Positions 52,101 through 60,533 of a stretch of DNA of 64,000 bases are shown piece by piece (positions within the stretch are counted from its first letter, which is position 1; each line of letters begins with the position of its first letter). The position numbers and the translations under genes were made by a program. The stretch covers positions 39,524,001-39,588,000 of the forward strand of contig NC_091256.1 in the NCBI RefSeq assembly GCF_042477335.2. Direction: 5' to 3'. This stretch comes from Ovis canadensis (taxonomy: Eukaryota; Chordata; Mammalia; Artiodactyla; Bovidae). The notes under the pieces are model-generated. The model saw nothing but the letters and a program-made list of their open reading frames with translations, had not been told where the DNA came from and searched no databases.

Positions 52101-52354
52101 TTGAAACTGAGGAACCCTCAGCCTCAAAAACTGAAAAACCCCCAAAATAGACACCCCCCCGACACACCCTCACCGCACCTATTCCTGCCCCTGACCTCCT
52201 CTGTCCTCTTCTTTCCAGGAACCACAAACCTCACCTGATCTTTGCAGTGTCGACAGATAAAATCTCGTACGGAGCACGGGGCCGAACTACACCACACCGC
52301 CTTGCACCCGAAGCCAGGGCCCCGAAGCCACACCAGTGCCGCCGTCTCCGCCAT
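36964..52354 (-). CDS. SDE2: SDE2, spliceosome-associated and genome-maintenance protein; 7 coding exons, 453 aa
   Basis: Coding exons in transcript order: 52354-52235, 46765-46648, 45224-45113, 44770-44601, 43797-43683, 40611-40107 and 37185-36964. Every intron is GT-AG and phases join cleanly (120+118+112+170+115+505+222 nt), giving 453 codons against about 451 in human. Residues 1-77 form a ubiquitin-like domain. GG at 76-77 followed by K78 is the conserved site where a deubiquitinase releases the mature C-terminal protein (known for the family). The Q40-to-F48 stretch ending in FF matches the PCNA-binding (PIP) degron described in human SDE2. Residues 118-147 are a strongly charged helix, about 224-240 is an acidic Ser/Asp/Glu tract, and 395-430 resembles the C-terminal SAP (DNA-binding) segment. 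Known roles are intron-specific pre-mRNA splicing and replication-fork protection in the nucleus. The ATG was chosen because it starts the conserved MAE-type N-terminus. No disabling change was seen. Confidence 0.96.
37626..37779 (-). repeat. CHR-type SINE in SDE2 intron 6
   Basis: TTATTTGGCTGCATCAAGTC to GGAACCAGGGGAAGTTCCC. Near-perfect duplications AACCCCATCATCTT (37612-37625) and AACCCCATAATCTT (37780-37793) flank it. It has the same strand as SDE2. Confidence 0.9.
38000..38166 (-). repeat. CHR-type SINE in SDE2 intron 6
   Basis: T run then CACTGGGTCTTTGTTGCAGC and head complement CTGGACCACCAGGAAGTCCC. Confidence 0.88.
38214..38676 (-). mobile_element. BovB 3'-end insertion in SDE2 intron 6
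   Basis: Antisense of BovB with long open frames of its C-terminal region ([33 protein letters not shown]). CATATTCA is duplicated at 38206-38213 and 38677-38684. The open 154-codon frame is retroposon sequence, not an SDE2 exon. Confidence 0.92.
40107..40611 (-). CDS. SDE2: SDE2 coding exon 6 (residues 212-380)
   Basis: The longest exon, 505 nt. The acceptor TGATAG lies above 40611 and the donor GTGAGT below 40107. It encodes the low-complexity, acidic linker rich in Ser, Glu and Lys, including an SDDDSEE-type cluster near residues 229-235. This part diverges most from the human protein, as expected for a disordered linker. Confidence 0.95.
40950..41420 (+). mobile_element. L1 3'-end fragment in SDE2 intron 5
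   Basis: TTATTCATAATCGCCCCAAA CTGGAAACTACCCAAATG then AAAGCACTATGCTGAGTGAA, antisense to SDE2. L1-like sequence resumes after the BovB insertion. Confidence 0.7.
41656..42490 (+). mobile_element. BovB 3' half with open reverse-transcriptase C-terminal frame, in SDE2 intron 5
   Basis: A 273-codon open frame (41646-42467) carries [17 protein letters not shown] with the YADD motif, then [33 protein letters not shown] and [16 protein letters not shown]. It is 5'-truncated, lacking the endonuclease and most RT palm blocks, so it cannot retrotranspose. TGATGTGTG is duplicated at 41647-41655 and 42491-42499. The open frame suggests a fairly young insertion. Antisense to SDE2. Confidence 0.9.
42600..42930 (+). 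mobile_element. L1 3'-end fragment in SDE2 intron 5
   Basis: GTGATCAGTGGTTGACAGGG, CAGCCTGATTTTGTTGATGC and TATATATCTGACTG match L1 3' UTR sequence that continues the fragment interrupted by BovB. Confidence 0.6.
43683..43797 (-). CDS. SDE2: SDE2 coding exon 5 (residues 174-212)
   Basis: The acceptor GGCTAG lies above 43797 and the donor GTAAGT below 43683. It encodes [14 protein letters not shown] followed by a basic Lys/Arg cluster that could serve as a nuclear localisation signal (inference). The Trp212 codon is split with exon 6. Confidence 0.94.
44601..44770 (-). CDS. SDE2: SDE2 coding exon 4 (residues 117-174)
   Basis: The acceptor CCCCAG lies above 44770 and the donor GTGAGG below 44601. 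It encodes the Glu/Lys/Arg-rich helix ([20 protein letters not shown]) and the conserved region ending in EDSVLK, the core of the Sde2 family. Without the splice, the frame runs on into intron 4 and stops. Confidence 0.95.
45113..45224 (-). CDS. SDE2: SDE2 coding exon 3 (residues 80-117)
   Basis: The acceptor TTTAG lies above 45224 and the donor GTAAGA below 45113. It encodes the first part of the mature protein, a highly conserved stretch with [20 protein letters not shown] visible. The final codon (Ala117) is split with exon 4. Confidence 0.95.
45245..45712 (+). mobile_element. L1 3'-end fragment in SDE2 intron 2
   Basis: GAGTGAAGTAAGTCAGAAAG, AACACATATATATGGAATTT and TAATTAGCCTCCAATTAAAA TAAATAAAT, the young ruminant L1 3' end. 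It starts about 20 bp from exon 3. Confidence 0.8.
46648..46765 (-). CDS. SDE2: SDE2 coding exon 2 (residues 41-80)
   Basis: The acceptor TCTCTAG lies just above 46765 and the donor GTAGG just below 46648. The exon completes the ubiquitin-like domain, carries the PIP-degron FF (residues 47-48), and reaches the GGKGG processing site. Codon 80 is split across the junction with exon 3. Confidence 0.95.
47462..47577 (-). repeat. CHR-like SINE in SDE2 intron 1
   Basis: T run, GCATGCAGGATCTTGGCTCT and head complement GACTGCCAGGGAAGCCCC. Near-perfect duplications AAACAAGCTTCT and AAACAAGTTTCT flank it. Confidence 0.88.
47780..49560 (+). repeat. Long ancient interspersed repeat in SDE2 intron 1, unassigned
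   Basis: About 1.75 kb follows in order a long old mammalian repeat: CTTATATTCTAGCGGGGGAA, CATTCCAGAGGCAACAGCAA ATGCAAAGACTG, GATCACTCTGTTAAACTGTA, GATGTTTATTACACAAGCAG ATGGAGATGCC, TACAAGTCTGGAGTTTGGGG AAGA, GGAATGATCC, CAGTTCATCCCCAGTAACAC. Copies of its parts occur at 26.9-27.8 and 32.1-32.5 kb. No protein frame is preserved. I recognise the pattern but not a safe family name. Confidence 0.6.
52235..52354 (-). CDS. SDE2: SDE2 coding exon 1 (residues 1-40)
   Basis: Encodes the first half of the ubiquitin-like domain, 40 codons from the ATG at 52354-52352. It ends in CAG followed by the donor GTGAGG at 52234. It lies inside the CpG-rich promoter segment. Intron 1 that follows is about 5.5 kb long. 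Confidence 0.95.
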
Positions 52355-52423
52355 CTCACCCAGTCGCGGAAGCTCGACACTCCCAGGAGCGCTAAGAACC
52401 ACCACCCACCCGGCGTATCTTGA

Positions 52424-52431
52424 TGACGTAA
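52424..52431 (+). promoter_or_regulatory. TGACGTAA ATF/CREB-like site
   Basis: A CRE-variant octamer about 70 bp upstream of the SDE2 ATG, so either in the proximal promoter or in the 5' UTR. Short matches occur by chance, but its position among GC boxes makes it plausible. Confidence 0.4.
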
Positions 52432-52493
52432 GCTCGTTCACGCAGCGCCCCGCCCCTCACGCGTTTGCCCGCCCCGCCCCTCCCCTGGGGACA

Positions 52494-52503
52494 GTCACGT
52501 GAC
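52494..52503. promoter_or_regulatory. GTCACGTGAC E-box/CLEAR-type palindrome
   Basis: A perfect ten-base palindrome about 140 bp upstream of the SDE2 start codon. This sequence matches the CLEAR consensus bound by TFEB/TFE3 and is also an ideal USF E-box (family knowledge). Use by any of these factors is inference. Confidence 0.55.
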
Positions 52504-52630
52504 CTGAAGCAGCCGAGCAAAGCTGACTGGGGGAGGGGAACAGGAAGGGCCTGGCAGAGGCCGATAAGAAGGCAGCGCACCGGGGCGAGGCGTTGCTAAG
52601 AGAAGTTGCTAGGGCGGGGCTCGAGGGACT

Positions 52631-52640
52631 CTCTATAAAA
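52631..52640 (+). promoter_or_regulatory. TATA-like box facing away from SDE2
   Basis: CTCTATAAAAGGC followed by GC-rich sequence looks like a core-promoter TATA box on the plus strand. About 50-60 bp downstream, a donor-like AAGGAG/GTAACT (donor near 52690) could end a first exon. No conserved coding sequence follows, so a divergent non-coding transcript is the likeliest product if it is used. Confidence 0.35.
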
Positions 52641-52700
52641 GGCTGGCGCGGGGTTAGGTTTCCAGCGTTCTGGCTATAAGCGATAAGGAGGTAACTGAGT

Positions 52701-54034
52701 ACTTCCTTGTGCCTCAATCTTTGGACCTTTCTCTCCTATCTGTGTAGTTATTTTTGGGTCACAGGGAATCGTGGCCTCAGAAGGCGCTAATCCCTTGGGG
52801 CTTGAGAAGGGAAGCTGCAGTTGCGGAAGTGGTTTTGGGGGGCTGCTTCCTCGGCTCTGGGGAGCTCCCCCACTCTAGGGGCAAGGGAAACGGAGGTGGG
52901 GAGGTTTCTAAACAACAGCTCTGGGCGGGTTTTTCCCCCAGGTTTACCAAGCCTTCTCTTCCTTTGCGGAAACTGCCAACCTCACTGTTTCTGCCAGCCA
53001 CGCTCAGTTTATTCGTATTTCCGCCTGTTTGCGCTCTGCGTTATCTTCACTTCAGCTCGGTTTTCAAAATATTTCACAGCAAGTGGGCCCTTGTGAAAGA
53101 CAGTGGCAGGAGCGACGCTTATAGTGATGCTGCTGTGAAAACCCCTGCTATAACTTTTATTCCGCACTATGGGAACACACTCGCACATATTTGCATAGTC
53201 TAACTTTAAGGCTCTGGGAATCTGAAGAAATCCCTTAATGTTTTAATATGCTGAGGTTATGGTATTTATAAAATCCTGAACAATTTAAAAGCCACGAGAT
53301 ATCTTAGGAGATATCTGTACCTATTAAGCACGATTGTATCAGCCCACAGAATCGAATTCTCTGCGTCTCAGATCTTTAGCAAATGAAACTCTGCTGAAGG
53401 GAAAGCAACGAAGAATTCAGAAATCATTTTAACTGGCGGTATGAACAACAGAATTTCAAGACCTCTGAAGTTATAGACTCCGTTGTCTTTATTTCACTTT
53501 CACAGGAAGAAAAATGAGAAAGGGCCTTCATGGGAATGCCAGGAGATAAAGAAAAATTACACAAAATAATAAAAATACTGTGCCTAGAGACCAGTGTTTT
53601 GCAAAGTGGGTGACATGGTGACCCCAGATTCAGTGTCTCACCAAGTATTCATCTTCTAACAAGGGAAGTCCACGCTGTTTGTTACTAACATTATATCTAG
53701 TCCTTCCAAAACCTCAAGTTTAAATGAAATTGTTCCTTCTTTATCCCTTTCTTGCATTTAAATTCCTATTGTTAAAAATCCCAAGTATTTAAAAAAAAAG
53801 TATTGAAAAGGCATTTGTCATTTAAAATATGCAGTAACTTTTATGAACTTTTCAAAGACAAATCTCCTGAGTAATATATAATCTGTTGTTAAATCTTCCC
53901 AATAAGCACTTAGCATGGGGCACCATGGCACACACAAAGTAGGCATTAAATAAATATTAGCTGGATATTTGATGAATTGCTAAGGTAGACCGTCCAATTA
54001 TTCCCAATACATATTTGAAGAAACATGCCTGCCT
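52701..54034. other. Region upstream of SDE2, CpG shore then AT-rich
   Basis: A 149-codon plus-strand frame (52754-53203) starts in the CpG-rich zone but has no recognisable domain. Beyond 53.2 kb the sequence is AT-rich and featureless. Confidence 0.45.
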
Positions 54035-54236
54035 GCGTGTGTGCTCAGTCATGTCCGACTCTTTGTGACCCCATGGACTAGCCCACCTGGCTCCTCTGTC
54101 AATGGAATTTTCCAGGCAAGAATTCTGGAGTGGGTTGCTAAGTCCTCCTCCAGGGGATCTTCCTGGCCCAGGAATCAAACCCGCGTTTCCTGTATCTCTT
54201 GCACTTGAAGGTGGATTTTTTACCACTGTGCCACCA
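54035..54236 (-). repeat. Bov-tA SINE, antisense
   Basis: GTGCTCAGTCATGTCCGACT, TTTTCCAGGCAAGAATTCTG and head complement TTTTTTACCACTGTGCCACC. Confidence 0.88.
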
Positions 54237-55756
54237 TAGTTAGCACTAACAGAACACTTTCTCTCCTGAAGATGCAGCTTCAACTTGGATTAAATTACTG
54301 AATACATTTAAATAATGAGAAAATTAAGGTACCCAAAGTTAGGGCTATGGCCAAGAAAACTGCACATCAGTGGGGAAAAAAATCTAGAAAGACAGCTGAT
54401 TGGCTGGATGGTTGAGAGTGTGTGGTGGTGTCCAGTAGACGGTGTTACGTGCCAGGCTGGTTGTGGAAAAATAGAGACAAATGCTGCCACCTTTCCAACC
54501 TCATTGTAGGGAGGAAAGGGACAGGATGACACATGGGGGGTTATGACACTAAATGGTGAGTGGGTGGGGGCCAGTTCCTCTACTATTAAGAGTGTGTAGC
54601 TGTGCTCTTAGAACTCTATTTGGTGTTCTTTCCAACAAACCACACGGGCTTTGTTTCTGCCCATCTTCTCCAAACGATTGACTCTAGCTATACATTTGCT
54701 TTTTGAAGACTGGTTCAGCCACCACGAGAAGGACACTGTGAGAGCATCCTGAGGCAATGTGGAATAATTGTTCACTGCCAGGAAATGACAGCACCAGACA
54801 ATGCTTGTGTGGCAACCCATGACAGAGGCTCAACCGAGCCAGAATGTCATGCTGGTCTGTAAGAACAGGAAGCAGAGCTGTACACTCTGGCAATTTTCAT
54901 AAATGACAGCAAAGCTCCTGAACTAGTGAATCACAGACTACATCCACGTGTGACATGCAAGTTGCCCTTCTGTGTTTTCAGCCATGTTTATGCTCAGAGG
55001 AGGTGAATGGAGGTTGTTAATGCTGTCCTTAAGACAAAAGACAATGGTACAGGCCAACTTCCCGTGCCACAAATGCAAAACTGCTATAAACTCCCCAGTT
55101 GGCAAGTGTCGCCTTGTAGATGGCTCCAACCCCAGAAACAATGAGGTCAGCTCCTAGGATGGAAAAACAGCTTCTGGGTAAGAGCTGTGTAGTCCATACT
55201 GGGTGGTGGTTGATGTGGGAGGTGGAGCCTGAAGCAAGGACCCAAGATGTTTGGCTGCCAGTGAAGGCACAGCTCCACCCTCCTTCCTTTATTGGACAGA
55301 AGAAAACAGGACACGTCAAGGATGAGGTGGAGTTGAGAGGTAGAAGAGGTTTGTGTTTAGCTCTGATGCTGGGAAGGATCTGGAGAGGGCAGAAGAGGAG
55401 AGTATGGTAGAGACGCAGCGAAGAGATAAAAAGCTGGACTCACAGTCAGTGCTGAATGTAGAAGCCTAGCTCTGTAATATCAGCAAGAAGAAAGCATCTT
55501 CACTCAGGTGGACTTAGATCAGTAAATTCTATCACCCCTGATTGCCCTAGATGTTACCTTGTTTGCATTATCATGCCAACAGTAGCTTCCCAAGGCTTAT
55601 TTGGTATCATCACCATCAAATAATGTTGTTATATTAAAAAGGCTGAATTTCTTTCATGCTGTTTACAGTACTAGAACTATAGAGCAAAACTGACACAGCA
55701 CCTATCTTTTAGAAATTTAGTATCTCAACACTGGGATTTTTTTCAACATTGAAATT
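54237..55756. other. Gene-less, with several unrecognised short frames
   Basis: Frames of 60-96 codons on both strands between 54.6 and 55.4 kb look compositionally coding-like (for example AELYTLAIFINDSKAPELVN on the plus strand) but match nothing I know, and stops break them. They could be a decayed retrocopy. Confidence 0.3.
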
Positions 55757-55768
55757 TAATTTCTCTCT

Positions 55769-56040
55769 GCTGCTGCTGCTAAGTCGCTTCAGTCGTGTCT
55801 GACTCTGTGCGACCCCATAGACAGCAGCCCACCAGGCTTCCCCGTCCCTGAGATTCTCCAGGCAAGAACACTGGAGTGGGTTGCCACTTCCTTTCCAGTG
55901 CATGAAAGTGAAAGGTGAAAGTGAAGTCGCTCAGTCGTGTCCAACTCTTAGCGACCCCATGCACTGCAGCCCACCAGGCTCCTCCGTCCATGGGATTTTC
56001 CAGGCAAGAGTACTGGAGTGGGGTGCCATTGCCTTCTCCG
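55769..56040 (-). repeat. BovA2 SINE, antisense, (CTG)n end
   Basis: Starts GCTGCTGCTGCTAAGTCGCT and contains two BovA units. A perfect 12-bp duplication TAATTTCTCTCT is at 55757-55768 and 56041-56052. Confidence 0.94.
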
Positions 56041-56189
56041 TAATTTCTCTCTAGTCAACAGAAATCTGCAATCCTTATGAATTTTGCATAGCCAAGCCTT
56101 TCATAGGGAGATTTTTCTGCTGGAGAAGTGATAACCCTTTAGAAGTATTTTTTCCTTTAATTAATTGACATTAGTGTATGTCCACTGTG

Positions 56190-56702
56190 TTAGGATTCTC
56201 CAGAGAAACAAAATGAATAGAATATATATATATAGAGAGAGAGAGAGAAAGACAGAGAGCAACTATATAAGATAGACAAAGACTTATTGTTAAGAACTGG
56301 CTCACACCTCGTACAATTAAGGAGGCCAACAAGTCACAAGATCTGCAGGATGGGTGGGCAAGCTGGAGACCCAGGAGAGCCTGGTGTAGTTCTCAACTGA
56401 AGGTCAGCAGGTGAGCCAAGGTTTTGGTTCTAATCTAAAGGCAGGAAAAAGCTGATGTTCTGATTTGAAGGCAGTCCAGGTAAAAGGAACCTTCCTTTAC
56501 CGGGAGGAGCATCAGTCAGGCTTTTTACTCTATTCAGGCCTTCAACTGATTGGATGGGGCCCACACACATTAAGGGAGGGCAGTCTGCTTTGCTCAGTCA
56601 ACTGGTTCAAATAACACCCAGAATAACTTCTGACCAAATGTCTGGGCATCTCATGACCCAGTGAAAATGGCACATAACATTAACCATCATATCCATTAAC
56701 TA
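56190..56702 (+). mobile_element. Ancient solo-LTR-like element
   Basis: TTAGGATTCTCCAGAGAAAC at the left, a (TA)n(GA)n stretch at 56223-56260, GGCCTTCAACTGATTGGATG GGGCCCAC in the middle and CATTAACCATCATATC at the right. This is a familiar mammalian LTR-type repeat of an old endogenous retroelement, with no internal coding region. Subfamily uncertain. Confidence 0.6.
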
Positions 56703-56927
56703 GAGTTACCCTTAGTAAAGAAATAAACTTCACTAATTTAATTTTATTTTGCACCTTAAGAGGAAATGTTATTTGGCAAATGGACTGAGAAAAAGTCGGA
56801 TATTTCTTACTCCCCAGAGGTTTTGCTGTGTGAAGTCAGGAAACACATTTGACTGCTTCCTGTATCTGCTTCTAAATGGCTGAAGAGCTACCCAGTAACT
56901 GTTGTTAGAATGTATCTTTGTACCACA

Positions 56928-57105
56928 AAGTGAAAGTGAAGTTGCTCAGTTGAGTCCACTCTTTTGTGGCTCCATGGACTATAGCCTACCAGGCTTCTCA
57001 GTCCATGGAATTTTCCAGGCAAGAGTACTGGAGTGGGTTGCCATTTCCTTCTCCAGGGCATCTTCCCAACCCAGGGATTGAACCCGGGTCCCCAGGGAAG
57101 CACAC
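56928..57105 (-). repeat. Bov-tA SINE, antisense
   Basis: BovA core with partial head complement (GGTCCCCAGGGAAGC). A perfect 12-bp duplication CTTTGTACCACA is at 56916-56927 and 57106-57117. Confidence 0.92.
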
Positions 57106-57290
57106 CTTTGTACCACAGGGTTTGGTCAAAGTTCATATGGTGAAATCCTTTGAGAGTTTTTGAATGAAAGGTGTTGTACCTTATTAATTAAAATGCAGGG
57201 GTCATTGATCAACTGAATTAAACTTCTAAGTTAAATAAATTGACTAGATTTTCCTTAATAAATCAGCTGTCTGGCTAACTTGCCTACCTC

Positions 57291-58298
57291 AGTTCAGTTC
57301 AGTCACTCAGTCGTGTCTGACTCTTTGCGACCCCATGAATCACAGCACGCCAGGCCTCCCTGTCCATCACCAACTCCCCAAGTTCACTCAGACTCATGTC
57401 CATCGAGTCAGTGATGCCATCCAGCCATCTCATCCTCTGTCGTCCCCTTCTCCTCCTGCCCCCAATCGCTCCCAGCATCAAAGTCTTTTCCAATGAGTCA
57501 ACTCTTCGCATGAGGTGGCCAAAGTACTGGAGTTTCAGCTTTAGCATCATTCCTTCCAAAGAAATCCCAGGGCTGATCTCCTTCAGAATAGACTGGTTGG
57601 ATCTCCTTGCAGTCCAAAGGACTCTCAGGAGTCTTCTCCAACACCACAGTTCAAAAGCATCAATTCTTTGGCGCTCAGCCTTCTTCACAGTCCGACTCTC
57701 ACATCCATACATGACCACTGGAAAAACCATAGCCTTGACTAGACGGATCTTAGTCGGCAAAGTAATGTCTCTGCTTTTGAATATACTATCTAGGTTGGTC
57801 ATAACTTTTCTTCCAAGGAGTAAGCGTCTTTTAATTTCATGGCTGCAGTCACCATCTGCAGTGATTTTGGAGCCCCCAAAATAAAGTCTGACACTGTTTC
57901 CACTGTTTCCCCATCTATTTCCCATGAAGTGATGGGACCGGATGCCATGATCTTCGTTTTCTGAATGTTGAGTTTTAAGCCAACTTTTTCACTCTCCTCT
58001 TTTACTTTCATCAAGAGGCTTTTTAGTTCCTCTTCACTTTCTGCCATAAGGGTGGTGTCACCTGCATATCTGAGGTTACTGATATTTCTCCCAGCAATCT
58101 TGATTCCAGCTTGTGTTTCTTCCAGTCTAGTGTTTCTCATGATGTACTCTGCATATAAGTTAAATAAGCAGGGTGACAATAGACAGCCTTGACGTACTCC
58201 TTTTCCTATTTGGAACCAGTCTGTCGTTCCATGTCCAGCTCAAACTGTTGCTTCCTGGCCTGCATACAGATTTCTCAAGAGGCAGGTCAGGTGGTCTG
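57291..58298 (-). mobile_element. BovB 3' kilobase, antisense
   Basis: The complement encodes BovB RT C-terminal half: SPCLFNLYAEYIMRNTRLEE, NLRYAGDTTLMAES (YADD mutated to YAGD), [48 protein letters not shown]. One frameshift near 57885 breaks the frame. 5'-truncated and inactive. Confidence 0.92.
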
Positions 58299-58409
58299 AG
58301 AACACACTTTTTAAAAATAAAAAAATAAGCCCCAAAGTCTCTACACAGCTAAAGACTAAATTTTTCTCATAGAACCTTAGACTCTTTTAGTTTTAGAAAG
58401 GATTCTAAG

Positions 58410-58630
58410 GGAATGCCACTGGACTTGACAGTCCAGTGGTTAAGAATCCACCTTCCAAAGCAGGGGATGCGGGTTACATCCCTGATTAGGAAATTAACAT
58501 CCTACATACCAAGGGGCTACTAAGCCTGCACCACAACCAGAGAGCCTGTGTACCACAATGAAGACCCAGTGCAGATAAAATTAAAAATAATAAAATTTTT
58601 AGAAAATAAATTTCATCTTATAAAAAATAA
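58410..58630 (+). repeat. CHR-type SINE
   Basis: GACTTGACAGTCCAGTGGTT AAGAATCC to an AAATAAA-rich tail. AAAGGATTCTAAG is duplicated perfectly at 58397-58409 and 58631-58643. Confidence 0.92.
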
Positions 58631-58700
58631 AAAGGATTCTAAGAAGGGTAATAGTCTGCTATGGAAAATTAGTAAGTTAACATAAAATAAATTGTATGAG

Positions 58701-58896
58701 GGGCTTTCCTGGTGGCTCATGTTAAAGAATCTGCCTGCCAATGCAGGAGACTGGAGTTCAATCCGTGGGTCAGGAAGATCCCCCACTCCAGTATTCTTGC
58801 CTAGGAAATCTCATAGACAGGGGAGGCTGGTGGGCTAGAGTCCATGGGGGTTGCAAAAGAGTCTGACATGACTTAGTGACTTACCAACAACAACAA
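58701..58896 (+). repeat. Bov-tA SINE
   Basis: Head GGCTTTCCTGGTGGCTCATG, CTGCCTGCCAATGCAGGAGA, then BovA body to ACTTAGTGACTTACCAACAA. Confidence 0.9.
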
Positions 58897-59663
58897 ATTC
58901 TATAAAGTAAGGAGACAAGAATGGGGGCCGCAAGAGGCTGGTGTGGGGACGAGAACCAAGAAGTAGTAGTTGCCGGCCCGAGTAAAAGAAAAAGACAAAG
59001 CTAACACCAAGGAAGAGTTTGTGATGGGTCAAGCAAGGTAACACATCACTGTAGACCAAGATCTTCCGATGTCACAGCAGAGTAAAAGCCTTATGTGGAG
59101 TGTACTGTTGTCAGGATGACAAGGTGGCATGATACACATTTTAGGAAAGATCTACTGAAAAGGTAGAATTTTTAACACTCATGAGAATATGAGTTAAATA
59201 CTAGGAATTAAGAAAACTCAGCTATCCAGAAAGGCATGTTTCCTGGAAGCTCCAGACATAGTCAAAATCTTGGCTGTTTAGTCTCACTTCCCAAACAACT
59301 TTTGTATTCTAACATATTTCAAATAGAGGGTAAGACAGACTGCTTTGTGTACAAATAAACAACTTCCTCCTTGTTACTATAATATGACATTGATTTCAAA
59401 ACATAACTTCTCTTTTAATTACCCAGAGCCTTGAAAGACAGACAATCTGTGCCATTCTGGATAAAAAGGTTGGAAATGATACAAAAATTCTCTCATTTTC
59501 CATAAATTACTAGAGAGCTTTCCTCTGAATATTTACCAAAAATCTACAGTCCATCTATCTGGGTTAAATAAAGGATTCATAAAAGTTATAAAATGTATAT
59601 TTCACCTGTAATCACTGTTGAAATCCTCTGAACCTTAGAAGAAGAGTAATAGGAGATGCAAAA
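58897..59663. other. Gene-less, nothing recognised
   Basis: AT-rich intergenic sequence with no repeat or exon recognised. Confidence 0.4.
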
Positions 59664-59675
59664 CCTCATATACAG

Positions 59676-59869
59676 GGACTTCCCTGGTGGTCCAATGGTT
59701 AAGAATCTGCCTTCCAATGCAGGGGACATGGATTTGATCTCTGTTTAGGGAACTAAGATCCCACAGGCCATGGAACAACTAAGCCTTCGAGCTGCAACTG
59801 CTGAGCTTGCGTGCCACAACTAAGACCAGATCCAGCCATAAACAAATAAATATATGAATAAATATTTAT
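59676..59869 (+). repeat. CHR-type SINE
   Basis: GGACTTCCCTGGTGGTCCAA to an AATAAATATTTAT tail. CCTCATATACAG is duplicated at 59664-59675 and 59870-59881. Confidence 0.93.
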
Positions 59870-60252
59870 CCTCATATACAGTCTTCAGATACTAATGTTA
59901 AATTAGAGTAGTGCTTCCCAAAATGTGTTCCATGAAATATTAGGTTACTACAGTGCACTATTATAAAAGAATTCCATTTTCAAATAAAGTTAAGAATACT
60001 CGAATATCATATGCTGGCTCCTAGAGATTCAAAGTTCATTAACATGATAAAAGCCATGAGAAATTCTGTTGTCTTTGTTTAATCCAGTATCTCACAAACT
60101 TATTTGACTATGGAACTTCTTTTCTAGATTCACCTATTAGCATGCCCTATGATTAGTATTTAAAAAGGCTGAGACTAAAATATGGTTAATTATGAGATTT
60201 CTAACTCCCTCCACCCAGTTTTATTAAGATATAATTAACCTATGGCAATATG

Positions 60253-60390
60253 TGGGGAAGATCACCCAGAGGAGGGCATGGCAACCCACTCTAGTATTCT
60301 TCCCTGGAGAATCCCATGGACAGAGGAGCCTGGTGGGCTGCAGTCAATGGGGTCACCCAGAGTTGGACACGACTGAAGTGACTTAGCACT
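60253..60390 (+). repeat. BovA SINE (first insertion in L1)
   Basis: BovA monomer ending ACTGAAGTGACTTAGCACT. Imperfect duplications TGGCAATATG (60243-60252) and TGGCACTATG (60391-60400). Confidence 0.88.
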
Positions 60391-60407
60391 TGGCACTATG
60401 TAAGTTT

Positions 60408-60533
60408 TTGGAGAAGGAAATGGCAACCCACTCCAGTATTCTTGCCTGGAGAATCCCAGAGATGGGGGAGCCTGGTGGGCTGCTATCTATGGGGTCGCAC
60501 AGAGTCGGACACGACTGAAGTGACTTAGCAGCA
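60408..60533 (+). repeat. BovA SINE (second insertion, overlapping target)
   Basis: BovA monomer ending TTAGCAGCA. A perfect 13-bp duplication ACTATGTAAGTTT is at 60395-60407 and 60534-60546. It overlaps the right-hand duplication of the first SINE. Confidence 0.92.

Larger units (their letters stand above)
46766..52234 (-). other. SDE2: SDE2 intron 1
   Basis: 5.5-kb GT-AG intron. It contains a CHR-like SINE and the 1.75-kb ancient repeat. 49.56-52.2 kb is AT-rich, without recognised repeats or exons. Confidence 0.85.
52241..52700. promoter_or_regulatory. CpG- and GC-box-rich SDE2 promoter, possibly bidirectional
   Basis: This is visibly the most CpG-dense stretch of the window. It contains repeated CCCCGCCCC GC boxes (about 52448-52490), a TGACGTAA ATF/CREB-like site at 52424-52431, and the E-box palindrome GTCACGTGAC at 52494-52503. 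SDE2 runs left from it. No TATA box is obvious in the SDE2 direction, typical of a housekeeping CpG-island promoter. The exact start site cannot be read from sequence. Confidence 0.8.

Noticed and set aside
52754..53203. 149-codon plus-strand frame next to the SDE2 promoter
   Set aside because: It lies in GC-rich sequence where long frames arise by chance, and it has no recognisable domain or clear conserved pattern.
56190..56702. Possible endogenous retrovirus with coding genes
   Set aside because: Only an LTR-like segment is visible. No internal gag, pol or env remnant flanks it.
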